Notes under the pieces: generated by a model
What the model was told of the DNA's origin: nothing
Seen by the model: only the letters and a program-made list of their open reading frames with translations
The model's database searches: none
Assembly (NCBI GenBank): GCA_964355015.1
Contig: CAYHCE010000008.1
Location: 1-64,000, forward strand
DNA: 64,000 nt
DNA from: CAYHCE01 sp964355015
GTDB taxonomy: Bacteria; Cyanobacteriota; Cyanobacteriia; PCC-6307; Cyanobiaceae
Direction: 5' to 3'
Translations under genes and position numbers: made by a program
Shown here: in pieces, positions 24,924 to 33,117 of the stretch
How the letters are laid out: each line of letters begins with the position of its first letter
Numbering within the stretch: position 1 is the stretch's first letter

Positions 24924-25790
24924 ATGCGCATCGCCATTGCCGGGGATCTGCACGGGCAATGGGATCCGTTGGACGTGCAGCTGCTGGGCCGGCTCCGCCC
25001 CGACGCCGTGCTGGTGGTGGGGGATCTGAGCGACGGTCAGGAACGGATCGCCGCCAGCCTCGGCAACCTTGACCACCCGCTCGCCTGCATCCTCGGCAAT
25101 CACGACACGGGCAAGGACCACAGCGGCCGCAAGCTGCAGCGCCAGATCGACCTGCTGGGCGATCGTCACTGCGGCTGGAGCCTGCGCACCCTCCACCCTC
25201 CCGGCCTGGCCGTGGTGGGAGGCCGGCCCGGCAGTGCCGGGGGCGGTTATCTGCTCTCCAAGCCCGTGAAGGCCCTCTGGGGCCCGGTGGAGGCCGCCGA
25301 TTCGGCTCGCCGGATCGTGGGCGCGGCGCTGGCGGCCGATCCCGCCCTGCCCCTGGTGCTGCTCGCGCACTGCGGCCCGAGCGGCCTGGGCAGCGAAGCC
25401 CATGATCCCTGCGGCCGTGACTGGAAAGCGCCGGCCCGCGACTGGGGCGATCAGGATCTGGCCCTGGCGATCGAGACGATCCGCCAGCACCGCAGCCTGC
25501 CGCTGGTGGTGTTCGGCCACATGCATCACGCCCTGCGGCGGGGCCGGGGGGAGCGGCGCAGCTTCCTGATCGATCGCCGCGGCACCGCCTACCTCAACGC
25601 CGCCTGCGTGCCCCGCCATGGCGTCGATGCCGAGGGCCGCCAGCTGCGGCACCTGGCCTGGGTGGAGCTGGTGGGGGGCCGTCTGTGCCACGCCAGCCAT
25701 CGCTGGTACGAACCCGAGGGTCGTCTGCTCTACGAGCAGTTGCTGTTCGAGCAGCGGGTGAGCGAGCCGCCGCTGGCCGTGCCGTGCTGA
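24924..25790 (+). CDS. calcineurin-like metallophosphoesterase (cyanobacterial family)
   Basis: This 288-aa protein carries the five metallophosphoesterase motifs: AGDLHGQW, VGDLSDGQE, LGNHDTGKD, LLAHCGPSGLG and VFGHMHHAL. Known: this subgroup, annotated as a TIGR04168-type phosphoesterase, is confined largely to cyanobacteria and plastids and has no assigned substrate. The ATG at 24924 directly precedes the first motif. The next gene starts inside its last codons, so the two are translationally coupled. Divergent from nadA with 55 bases between starts, a shared promoter region. Confidence 0.92.
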   Translation: MRIAIAGDLHGQWDPLDVQLLGRLRPDAVLVVGDLSDGQERIAASLGNLDHPLACILGNHDTGKDHSGRKLQRQIDLLGDRHCGWSLRTLHPPGLAVVGGRPGSAGGGYLLSKPVKALWGPVEAADSARRIVGAALAADPALPLVLLAHCGPSGLGSEAHDPCGRDWKAPARDWGDQDLALAIETIRQHRSLPLVVFGHMHHALRRGRGERRSFLIDRRGTAYLNAACVPRHGVDAEGRQLRHLAWVELVGGRLCHASHRWYEPEGRLLYEQLLFEQRVSEPPLAVPC

Positions 25791-26854
25791 TCTACGCCTG
25801 CATCAGCGGCCACGGCTACGGGCACGGCTCGCGCACGGCCGCCATCCTGCTGGCTCTGGCGGCCCGACATCCTGACTGGCGCCTGGTGCTCTCCACCAGC
25901 CTGCCGCCGGACTTCCTGGCCGGGGCCTTCGGGTCGGTGCCGTTCGAACGGCGCGCCTGTGGCTGGGACGTGGGAGTGGTTCAGGCCGATGCCCTCGGCG
26001 CCGATGGCCCAGCCACCCTGGCGGCCCTGGTGGCGCTGGAGCGGGAGCTGCCTGGGCGGATCGAGCGGGAGGCCCGCTGGCTGGCGGACCAGCCGGGGCC
26101 GGCGCTGCTGCTCGGGGACGTGCCGCCGGCCGCCGCCCGGTTGGCGCGGCGGGCCGGGCTGCCCCTGATCTGGATCGGCAATTTCGGCTGGGATGCCATC
26201 TATGGGCCGATGGGCGGCCCGTTCCTGGCCTGGGCGGAACGTTACCAGGCGCTGTACCGCCAGGGGGATGGCCTGATCCGCTGCCCCTTCGCGATGGCCA
26301 TGGACTGGAACCTGCCGGCGCTGGAGGTGGGGCTCACCGTGGCGCCGCCCCGCTTGGACGCCGAGGAGCTGCGGCGCCGCTTCGCGCTGCCGGCGGAGCG
26401 GAGCCGCTGCGTGCTGGTGAGCTTCGGGGGTCTGGGCCTTCGGCTCGGGGAGGCACCGTTCCGCCGCTGGCCCGATCACACCTTCGTCAGCAGCGACCCC
26501 ACCGCGGTGGCGGCCCCGAACGTGCGCCTGCTGCCGGCGGGGTTCCGGCCCATGGAGCTGATGCCGCTTGTGGAGCGGCTGATCACCAAGCCGGGGTACA
26601 GCAGCTTCTGCGAGGCCCTCTCCCAGGACGTGGGCATCCATCTGGTGCGTCGGGAGGGCTTCGCCGAGGCGCCGGTGCTGGAGGCGGCCCTGCGCCGCCA
26701 TGGTCGGCACCGGTTGCTGAGCCAGGCGGAGGCCCGCACCGGAGCCTGGCAGCTCGACCAGCCCCTGCGGCCGGCGGAGGCTGAACCGCTGGCTCTGGAT
26801 GGGGCCGAACGGGCGGCCGACTGGCTGGCCGCCTGGGCCCTGTCGCCGGGCTGA
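25784..26854 (+). CDS. glycosyltransferase-like protein (GT-B fold)
   Basis: This 356-aa protein starts at a GTG overlapping the phosphoesterase stop; homolog-like N-terminus LIYACISGHGYGHGSR follows at once. GT-B features: an N-terminal glycine-rich GHGxGHxSR loop, a central RCVLVSFGGLGLRL strand turn, and a C-terminal donor-site segment LITKPGYSSFCEAL as in MurG/MGD-like transferases. It probably transfers a sugar to a lipid or small acceptor, with donor and acceptor unknown. Coupling with the phosphoesterase suggests a shared pathway. A longer frame from 25685 would overlap the previous gene by over 100 bases and is not favoured. Confidence 0.82.
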   Translation: MLIYACISGHGYGHGSRTAAILLALAARHPDWRLVLSTSLPPDFLAGAFGSVPFERRACGWDVGVVQADALGADGPATLAALVALERELPGRIEREARWLADQPGPALLLGDVPPAAARLARRAGLPLIWIGNFGWDAIYGPMGGPFLAWAERYQALYRQGDGLIRCPFAMAMDWNLPALEVGLTVAPPRLDAEELRRRFALPAERSRCVLVSFGGLGLRLGEAPFRRWPDHTFVSSDPTAVAAPNVRLLPAGFRPMELMPLVERLITKPGYSSFCEALSQDVGIHLVRREGFAEAPVLEAALRRHGRHRLLSQAEARTGAWQLDQPLRPAEAEPLALDGAERAADWLAAWALSPG

Positions 26855-27377
26855 CGCTGGCTGGCAGGGGGCTGACACGGGTGGGGAGCATTGCGGCGCA
26901 GCCGGTCTGGTGTCATTCACTACTGAATGCCGCTGTTCAATCAGCAGATCTGATCATGGCCAGAATGCTCGCTTCGGCATCAGAAATCCCTGTGCTCAAC
27001 AGTGATGTGAACTCCCGTTCGTGATCTCGATAACGTGTGGACACTTGTGCGACTGTCACTAACACGATCGCCGATGCGCAGATCATTTGACAAATTGGCG
27101 CACAACCGAACCCGCCGAGATGTACTCATCCATCGCTTCGACGGTCCACGTTGCAGACGTGCCAATCCGGTGATTTCCGTGGGGTGATAGGAAACCCCCG
27201 GCATCACCAACCGTAATCAACCCAATTCACTCGAATCTGATCCGCCTCCACTCAACCAACGCAGAGGCGATTCGAGCACTCAACCTTTGTTCCCACCCTC
27301 GGTATTCGCTGGGCCTGTACAGGATTTCCCCTGGGCTCTGCCGATGTCCGCTCCCGTCCCCATACCCACGTCCTCGC
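26855..27377. other. 523-bp intergenic region
   Basis: No protein gene supported; a 76-aa minus-strand frame here has no coding features. Somewhat AT-richer than its neighbours. It contains a strong hairpin with a purine-rich loop (27169-27208). The final 150 bases form the leader of the muramidase gene. Confidence 0.5.
27169..27208 (+). ncRNA. possible structured RNA element (hairpin with AGGAAAC loop)
   Basis: Outer stem GGTGAT/ATCACC, then CCG-T-GGGGT pairing with ACCCC-CGG, closing a GATAGGAA loop. The loop plus closing base reads AGGAAAC, similar to the unpaired AGGAAACA motif of cyanobacterial Yfr2-family small RNAs, but only one copy is seen and promoter and terminator are unclear. 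It could equally be a 5'-leader structure. Confidence 0.25.
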
Positions 27378-28136
27378 TTGATTCGCCTCGCCTCCCTCTC
27401 TCGTCGTCTCTGCCTCCCGGCTCTCGTCCTCGGGCTGGCAGCTCCGGCACAGGCCACGGTCTGGGAAGAGATCCGTCTGCCGGGCGCCGTGGCCCCGAGC
27501 CGGGTCCAGTCCATGGCCATCGCCGCACCGCAGACGGCTCCCGATGGCCCCGGGATCTTCGCGATGACGCCCGAGCGCCGGGCCCTGCTCAACACCATCC
27601 GTTACGCGGAAGGCACCTGGGCCAACGGTGAGGACCGTGGCTACTGGATCATGTTCGGCGGCGGAATGATGTCTTCCCTCGATCGCCATCCCGACCGGGT
27701 GATCCGCACCTCCGGCTATGCCAGTGCCGCCGCGGGTGCCTACCAGTTCATGCCCTTCACCTGGTCGTTGGCCAGCCGGTCCCTGGGGCTTACGGGCTTC
27801 GGCCCCCAGGTGCAGGACCAGGCAGCCATCTTCCTGATCCAGCGTCGCGGCGCGCTTGCTCTGGCCGATCGTGGGCAGATGACCCCTGAACTCGCCGCCA
27901 GGCTTGCCCCCGAGTGGGCCTCCTTCCCGACCCTGGGCGGAGCGAGCTTCTACGGCCAACCCGTGAAGCGCTTCGCTGAGCTGCGGGCCTTCTACGAAGC
28001 GAACCTCGCCTCCCTGCGCGCCATCAACAACGCCAACATGGAACTGGCCCAGGCCGAGTCCGTTCCTGTTCCTGAACCCGTCTGCAGTTCCGGCACCCTC
28101 GAGTGTGCTCTCGACCGGACCAGCACCGGCCGCTGA
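27378..28136 (+). CDS. exported muramidase-like protein (GH104/lysozyme fold)
   Basis: This 252-aa protein starts at a TTG codon followed by a clear signal peptide (RRLCLPALVLGLAAPAQA). The catalytic-domain signature resembles lambda-type lytic enzymes and GH104: LLNTIRYAEGTWANGEDRGYWIMFGG with the candidate catalytic Glu (YAEG), and SAAAGAYQFMPFTW. It is expected to cut peptidoglycan in the periplasm, for wall turnover rather than phage lysis, since no holin or phage genes are nearby. The C-terminal 40 residues, with two cysteines (VCSSGTLEC), are low-complexity. It converges with the TPM gene (15 bases apart). Confidence 0.85.
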   Translation: MIRLASLSRRLCLPALVLGLAAPAQATVWEEIRLPGAVAPSRVQSMAIAAPQTAPDGPGIFAMTPERRALLNTIRYAEGTWANGEDRGYWIMFGGGMMSSLDRHPDRVIRTSGYASAAAGAYQFMPFTWSLASRSLGLTGFGPQVQDQAAIFLIQRRGALALADRGQMTPELAARLAPEWASFPTLGGASFYGQPVKRFAELRAFYEANLASLRAINNANMELAQAESVPVPEPVCSSGTLECALDRTSTGR

Positions 28137-28151
28137 TCGCCTGTCGCCCCT

Positions 28152-28994
28152 TCAGAGCGATCCGCCGGAATCGCCGCCGGCCAAGGGCGGCGAGCCCACG
28201 GCCTTCTGGGCCACCAGATAGGCAACCACCGCAGCCGCCACGAAGCCGAGGGCATTGCGAAGCACCGGCAGCAGATCAGAGGTGCGGGTGACCACCGGCC
28301 CAAGGCCGAACACCAGGAACAGCATCACCCACAGGGGGGAGAGCAGCAGCACCCAGCTCCAGGCCACCCGGTCGCTCGCCTTGCGGGGATAGGCGGCGAA
28401 CCCCACGATCAGGCCTCCCAGCACCGAGGTGCAGAAGGTGAGCAGCCACTGTTCCTGGGGCAGTCCGGGAACCACCTGGCAGCCGCCCCGCTCCAGGCAG
28501 GTCTCCACCGCGCCGAGGGCATCCAGGATCGCCCCGTCCTCGCCGTGGTCGCGCACGTAGAACTGGTTGCCGAAGCGGGTCTGCAGCTCCACCCAGAAGG
28601 TGCGCGGCATCAGGGCGAACAGGGCGTCGCCCACGTTGAAGTTGAGCAGGTTGCCGCCGCGGGGATCGGCCACCAGCAGCAGGCTGCGCTCGTCGAGCCC
28701 CCAGAACTCCTTCACGGCCAGTCCGGGGGTGCGCTCGTACTGGGTGAGCACCCGCAGCTTCCAGCCGCTGGTCTGCTCGAAGGCGTCGAGCTGCTTCTCC
28801 AGGCTGGCCCGCTGGCCGTCGCTGAGGGCGCGGGCCAGGTCGATCACCGGGGTGGGGTGATCGGGCAGCAACGCGGGGTTGTCGGCCGCCCACGCGGTTC
28901 CCCTGGCCAGGGGGCCCAACGGCGCCAGCAGCAGCACCAGGGCGGCCAGAAGACCGATCATGGCGCTGAGGGGCGATCCGGCGGCGCGGCCCAT
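28152..28994 (-). CDS. TPM-domain protein (Psb32/TLP18.3-like)
   Basis: This 280-aa protein has an N-terminal signal sequence. The TPM domain (about 45-190) starts with VIDLARALSDGQRASLEKQLDAFEQTSGWKLRVLTQ and contains LLVADPRGGNLLNFNVG. Two or three transmembrane helices follow at the C-terminus. Known: in cyanobacteria and chloroplasts Psb32/TLP18.3 proteins protect and help repair photosystem II, probably in the thylakoid lumen. The topology here (lumenal TPM domain tethered by C-terminal helices) agrees. A single gene with no obvious operon partner. Confidence 0.88.
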   Translation of the reverse strand: MGRAAGSPLSAMIGLLAALVLLLAPLGPLARGTAWAADNPALLPDHPTPVIDLARALSDGQRASLEKQLDAFEQTSGWKLRVLTQYERTPGLAVKEFWGLDERSLLLVADPRGGNLLNFNVGDALFALMPRTFWVELQTRFGNQFYVRDHGEDGAILDALGAVETCLERGGCQVVPGLPQEQWLLTFCTSVLGGLIVGFAAYPRKASDRVAWSWVLLLSPLWVMLFLVFGLGPVVTRTSDLLPVLRNALGFVAAAVVAYLVAQKAVGSPPLAGGDSGGSL

Positions 28995-29042
28995 TCGACT
29001 GCTTCAGTGGGCCCGCATTCTCTCCCGCCCGACCCACCGACC

Positions 29043-30236
29043 GTGTCCGTGCCCGCCTGGCTGCAACAGCGGCTCATCGCCGCAGGCGGCAGCGTCTCCT
29101 TCCTCACGTACATGGAGTGGGTGCTGCACGATCCCGCCCACGGCGCCTACGGCAGCGGCCGGCTGCGCATCGGCCCCCGCGGTGACTTCGCCACCGCCCC
29201 CTCGCTGGGTGCCGACTTCGCCGCCCTGCTGGCTCCCCAGATCGCCCAGTGGCTGGAGGAACTGGCCGCCGCGGCAGGCGGGGACGAGCCAGCGCAGCTG
29301 AGCCTGGTGGAGACGGGTCCTGGTGAGGGCAGCCTGGCCGGCCAGCTGGCCGCGGCGCTGGTGGCCGGCTGGCCCGAGCTGGCGGCGCGCACCGATCTGG
29401 TGCTGGTGGAGCCCAACCCCGGCATGGCGGAGCGGCAGCGGCACCTCCTGGCCGCCTGCCCGCTGCCGGTGCGCTGGAGCGATTTCGAGTCACTGGCCAG
29501 GACCCCGCTGACGGGGGTGGTGCTGGCCCACGAGGTGCTCGACGCCCTGGCGGTGGAACGGATCGAGAGCGACGGTGCCCTCTGGCGCCGCCAGCACGTG
29601 GCGCTCCGGCAGGGGGCGCTGCAGCTGGAGCCGGGCGAGCCCCTGGAGCCGGCGGCGGCGGCGCTGCTGGAGCCCCTGGGGCTGCTGCCGATCGGTGCGC
29701 AGCGGCCTGCCGGCTGGTCCACGGAGCTGCACCCGGCTCTGGAACCCTGGCTGGACGCCTGTGGCCGCGCTCTGGCCCATGGCCGTCTGCTGGTGATCGA
29801 CTACGCGCTGGAGGCCTGGCGCTACTACGCACCCCAGCGCAGCGACGGGACCCTGATGGCCTACCGGGCGCAGCGGGCCAGTGGCGATCCCCTCGCCGAT
29901 CCCGGCCACTGGGATCTCACGGCCCATCTCTGCATCGACAGCCTGCTCGCGGCGGCCGTTGCCACAGGCTGGCGCCCGCTGGGGCAGCGGCGCCAGGGAG
30001 AGGCGTTGCTGGCGCTCGGCCTGGCCCAGCGGTTGCATGGCCTGCAGCAGGAGGGGGCTGACCCGGCCGGCGCTTCGGGCTCGGGGCTGGCGGCTCTGCT
30101 GGCGCGACGCGAAGCTCTCCTGCGTCTGGTGGATCCGGCCGCGCTCGGGGATTTCCGCTGGCTGGCCTTCGCCCGTGGGGACGCTTCTTCAGAGGAGCCG
30201 GGGGCCGGATCCCTGTTTCTGCGGGATCCCACATGA
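29043..30236 (+). CDS. MidA/NDUFAF7-family class I methyltransferase
   Basis: This 397-aa protein belongs to the SAM-dependent methyltransferase family COG1565. The family member NDUFAF7 methylates an arginine of a complex I subunit in mitochondria; in cyanobacteria the substrate is unknown, and NDH-1 is a candidate. Motifs: FMxWxLxxPxxGYY-type segment YMEWVLHDPAHGAYGSG, FATAPSLGADFAALLAPQIAQWL, and the motif I segment SLVETGPGEGSLAGQL. The family N-terminus fixes the start at GTG 29043. The long frame from 28545 is the antisense of the TPM gene. Overlaps the next gene by 4 bases. Confidence 0.9.
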   Translation: MSVPAWLQQRLIAAGGSVSFLTYMEWVLHDPAHGAYGSGRLRIGPRGDFATAPSLGADFAALLAPQIAQWLEELAAAAGGDEPAQLSLVETGPGEGSLAGQLAAALVAGWPELAARTDLVLVEPNPGMAERQRHLLAACPLPVRWSDFESLARTPLTGVVLAHEVLDALAVERIESDGALWRRQHVALRQGALQLEPGEPLEPAAAALLEPLGLLPIGAQRPAGWSTELHPALEPWLDACGRALAHGRLLVIDYALEAWRYYAPQRSDGTLMAYRAQRASGDPLADPGHWDLTAHLCIDSLLAAAVATGWRPLGQRRQGEALLALGLAQRLHGLQQEGADPAGASGSGLAALLARREALLRLVDPAALGDFRWLAFARGDASSEEPGAGSLFLRDPT

Positions 30237-31189
30237 GCAACCCCATCCTGGATGTGGACCTGCTGGCTTTCGAGCGGGGCAGTGCCGCCACCCGGGCGGC
30301 CGTGGTGGACGGCGTGCGTCGCAGCCTGGCCACCGGTTTCGTGTACACGAACAGCGATCTTTCGCACGATCTGCTCGACACGGCCTACGGGATGCTCGGG
30401 CATTTCTTCGCGCTCGCACCGCAGATCAAGCACCGCTTCATCGCGCCGGGCGCCAGCGGCCAGACGGGCTACACCGGCCTGCTGGTGGAGACCGCCGCCG
30501 GCTGCGCCCGGGCCGACTGGAAGGAGATGCTGAACTGGTCGGCGCCGCTGCCGGCCCGCCATCCGCTGAGGCGCCGCTATCCCCTGCTCTACCCCGAGCC
30601 GCTGCTGCCTGAGGCCGTGGTGCCAGGCATCACCGCCGTGCTGGAAGCGTTTCACCACGCCGTGGCCGATCTGCAGCGGCGCTTCCTGCGGGTGATCGCC
30701 CTGGGGATCGGCTGCGCCGAGACCTTCTTCGACGAGATGGTGAGCGAGGCCCCAACCCTAAGCCGGGCCCTGCGCTATCCACCGATGCCGCAGGCGCCGC
30801 CGGGCGGGCACGTCTGGGCCGAGCCCCATGGCGACATCAACCTGATCACCGCTTTGCCCCGCGCCACCGCCCGGGGCCTGCAGGTGCGGGTGGGGGAAGC
30901 CTGGCTGGAGGCGGCGCCGCCCGATGGCCGGGTGATCCTCAACAGCGGGATCATGCTGGAGCGGCTCACCAACGGCGTGATTCCGGCGGGCTGGCACCGG
31001 GTGGTTGCGCCTGAAGGCTGTGCCGAAGAGCGCCTCAGCGTGGTGCAGTTCTGCCATGCCCGTCCCTGGACCGTGCTCACGCCGCTGGGGTCCTGCTGCA
31101 GCCCCGACAACCCGCAGCGCCACCCGGGGCTCACCGCCGCCGATGCTCTCGAGGAGGTGCTCTACCGCATCAACCTGCTCGATGGGTGA
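30233..31189 (+). CDS. 2-oxoglutarate/Fe(II) dioxygenase, isopenicillin N synthase-like
   Basis: This 318-aa protein has the DIOX_N region (LDVDLLAFERGSAATRAAVVDGVRRSLATGFVYTNSD) at the N-terminus. The iron site near the middle has HGDINLITAL (H-x-D) and a later conserved His (GWHRVVAPEG). Known: this superfamily hydroxylates, desaturates or cyclises small molecules. The substrate is unknown here, and an antibiotic role cannot be inferred. Coupled to the MidA-type methyltransferase gene by an ATGA overlap. Confidence 0.88.
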   Translation: MSNPILDVDLLAFERGSAATRAAVVDGVRRSLATGFVYTNSDLSHDLLDTAYGMLGHFFALAPQIKHRFIAPGASGQTGYTGLLVETAAGCARADWKEMLNWSAPLPARHPLRRRYPLLYPEPLLPEAVVPGITAVLEAFHHAVADLQRRFLRVIALGIGCAETFFDEMVSEAPTLSRALRYPPMPQAPPGGHVWAEPHGDINLITALPRATARGLQVRVGEAWLEAAPPDGRVILNSGIMLERLTNGVIPAGWHRVVAPEGCAEERLSVVQFCHARPWTVLTPLGSCCSPDNPQRHPGLTAADALEEVLYRINLLDG

Positions 31190-31300
31190 GGAGAAGAGCC
31201 ACGCCGCCGACCCCGACCCCGCCACCGCCATCGGCGCTCTGCGGGCCGGGCACCTGCCAGTTATGGCAGGGTGTGAGGGCAGCTTCGCCGCTCAGGCCCC

Positions 31301-31516
31301 ATGTCCCAGGACGGTTACCGCTACGAGCCCGTGGAGAGATTCGGCGAGGGCCTCACCAGTCGGCGGCCCTGGAACCTCATGGCGCTGGCGAGGGTGGAGC
31401 GGCTGAACGGGCGGGTGGCGATGCTGGGCTTCGCCGCTGCCCTGGTGGGTGAGCTGCTCAGCGGCAAGGGACCTTGCGGGCAGCTCGCCCTTTGGCTGGC
31501 CTGGGTTCTGGGCTGA
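31301..31516 (+). CDS. hli: high-light-inducible protein (Hlip/SCP)
   Basis: This 71-aa protein holds the one-helix chlorophyll a/b-binding motif: LARVERLNGRVAMLGFAAALVGELLSGKG, with the ExxNGRxAMxGF core. Known: Hlips bind chlorophyll and carotenoid, associate with newly made photosystem II and protect under high light. The N-terminal soluble segment (YRYEPVERFGEGL) is typical of longer cyanobacterial forms. It lies between the dioxygenase gene (112 bases upstream) and yccF (4 bases downstream). Confidence 0.95.
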   Translation: MSQDGYRYEPVERFGEGLTSRRPWNLMALARVERLNGRVAMLGFAAALVGELLSGKGPCGQLALWLAWVLG

Positions 31517-31520
31517 TCCC

Positions 31521-31952
31521 ATGCTCCGTTTCCTGCTCAACGTCATCTGGTTCCTGCTCGGCGGGGTGGTGATGGGGCTGGGCTGGTGGCTGGCGGGCCT
31601 GGTGGCGGCACTCACGATCGTGGGCCTGCCCTGGGCCCGGGCCTGTTTCGTGATCGGCAGCTTCTCCTTCCGCCCGTTCGGTCGTGAGGCGATCAGTCGC
31701 ACCGAGCTCACCGGGCGCACGGATCTGGGCACGGGTCCTCTCGGCTTTCTCGGCAACGTGATCTGGTTCCTGCTGGCGGGCTGGTGGCTGGCCCTCGGCC
31801 ACCTCACCTCGGCGCTGGCCTGCTTCGTCACGATCATCGGCATCCCCTTCGGCCTTCAGCACCTCAAGCTGGCCCTGATCGCCCTGGCGCCGATCGGTAT
31901 GGCGGTGGTGCCCACCGGGCAGCGCGGGTCGGGTCAGGGGCTGAGCGGATGA
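31521..31952 (+). CDS. yccF: YccF-domain membrane protein
   Basis: This 143-aa protein holds two copies of the YccF repeat: LLNVIWFLLGGVVMGLGWWLAGLV and FLGNVIWFLLAGWWLALGHL, each followed by an IxGIPxGxxxxK-type loop (ITIVGLPWARACFVIGSFSF and VTIIGIPFGLQHLKLALIA). Inner membrane, three to four helices. Function in bacteria is not established. The longer frame from 31449 overlaps hli and is not used. Its stop overlaps the start of the EamA gene by 4 bases. Confidence 0.92.
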   Translation: MLRFLLNVIWFLLGGVVMGLGWWLAGLVAALTIVGLPWARACFVIGSFSFRPFGREAISRTELTGRTDLGTGPLGFLGNVIWFLLAGWWLALGHLTSALACFVTIIGIPFGLQHLKLALIALAPIGMAVVPTGQRGSGQGLSG

Positions 31953-32395
31953 CGGTCGCCGATTTCGTCGGCAACTGGCAGCTCTGGGCAGGGCTGGCCT
32001 CGCTGTTCGCGGCGCTCACCGCCGTTCTGGCCAAGGCCGGCGTGGAGGGAGTCCCCTCCAACCTCGCCACCTTCCTGCGCACCCTGGTGGTGGTGGCGGT
32101 GCTGGCGGCGGTGCTGCTGGCCCGGGGCGAGCTGGTCTGGACGCAGCTCGGGGGCCTGCAGCGCCGCAGCCTGGTGGCTCTGGCGCTCTCCGGGATGGCT
32201 ACGGGGGCGTCGTGGCTCTGCTACTTCCGGGCCCTGCAGCTGGGTCCGGTGTCGAGGGTGGCATCGATCGACAAGTTCAGCGTGGTGCTGGTGGCGGTGT
32301 TCGGCGTGCTGGTGCTGGGGGAAACGCTCGGTCCGCGCGCCTGGCTGGGGGTGCTGCTGATGGGGGCCGGTGCGGTGCTGGTGGCGTTGCCCTGA
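31949..32395 (+). CDS. single-EamA-domain transporter (half-size DMT)
   Basis: This 148-aa protein has about five transmembrane helices and one EamA domain. It ends with the conserved DKFSVVLVAVFGVLVLGETLGPRAWLGVLLMGAGAVLVALP. Known: half-size members dimerise and move small metabolites, sometimes as part of the drug/metabolite transporter superfamily. Starts in the YccF stop (ATGA). A full-size EamA transporter is encoded elsewhere in the window (41976-42866). Confidence 0.9.
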   Translation: MTVADFVGNWQLWAGLASLFAALTAVLAKAGVEGVPSNLATFLRTLVVVAVLAAVLLARGELVWTQLGGLQRRSLVALALSGMATGASWLCYFRALQLGPVSRVASIDKFSVVLVAVFGVLVLGETLGPRAWLGVLLMGAGAVLVALP

Positions 32396-32489
32396 GGCTC
32401 GACGGCACCACCCTCCTGAGGGCCTGCCGCTGGCGGTGCCCGGCAGATCCATCACAATGACCCTTTGATGGCCTGCGGAGGATCACGCC

Positions 32490-33014
32490 ATGGCTCCATC
32501 CAGGGAAGCCCTGCCAGCGGGCGATCACGATCTGCTTCGGATCCTCTGCTGCGTGGCCTGGTCCGACGGGGAGATCTCAGCGGAGGAAAAGACCCTGCTG
32601 AGCCGGCTGGCGGAACGCATGCTCCTCCCCGGGGTCGGGCCCGCCTCCGCCGGAGCCGCGGTGGAGACTCTGGTCTCCGAGGCGATGGCTCCCGAGGCGC
32701 TCGACGCGCTGATCCCCCGGCTCGGTTCGGACGAGGAGCGAACGCTGGCTCTCAAGCTGGCCTACATGGTCATCCGGATCGGTCAGCGGCCCGGCGACGG
32801 CTCCAGCATCAACCCCCAGGAGAAACTGGCCTACCGACGCCTGGTGGAGGGCCTGGGTCTGGAGGAGGACCAGATCGAGGCGGCCGAATGGGCGGCGGAG
32901 CAGGAACTCGCCCAGCACACCAGCTTGCTGGGTGTTCTCGCCAGCCGCTTCGGCGGGCTGGGTGCCTGGCCGAGCAGCGACCTGCTCGAGGTGCCCGGGG
33001 CACCGAGGCTCTGA
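32490..33014 (+). CDS. TerB-like protein
   Basis: This 174-aa all-helical protein has a TerB-type segment LLRILCCVAWSDGEISAEEKTLLSRLAERMLLPGVG and a second half-repeat (LALKLAYMVIRIGQ ... INPQEKLAYRRLVEGLGLEEDQIEAAE). The DGEIxxEE acid patch is the metal-binding-like TerB signature. Known: the family is linked to tellurite resistance and membrane stress. In cyanobacteria it is a common small protein of unknown role. No ter genes are nearby. Converges with the CHAT gene across 103 bases without a clear terminator. Confidence 0.85.
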   Translation: MAPSREALPAGDHDLLRILCCVAWSDGEISAEEKTLLSRLAERMLLPGVGPASAGAAVETLVSEAMAPEALDALIPRLGSDEERTLALKLAYMVIRIGQRPGDGSSINPQEKLAYRRLVEGLGLEEDQIEAAEWAAEQELAQHTSLLGVLASRFGGLGAWPSSDLLEVPGAPRL

Positions 33015-33117
33015 GTCTGCAGACGGGCCGGCAGAGGAACCGCCGTGGACCTGCGTGGGTGGTGAACGTCGCCAACCTGCCCTTCCTGCCGCCCATCACC
33101 GCCTTTGCCATCCCCCC

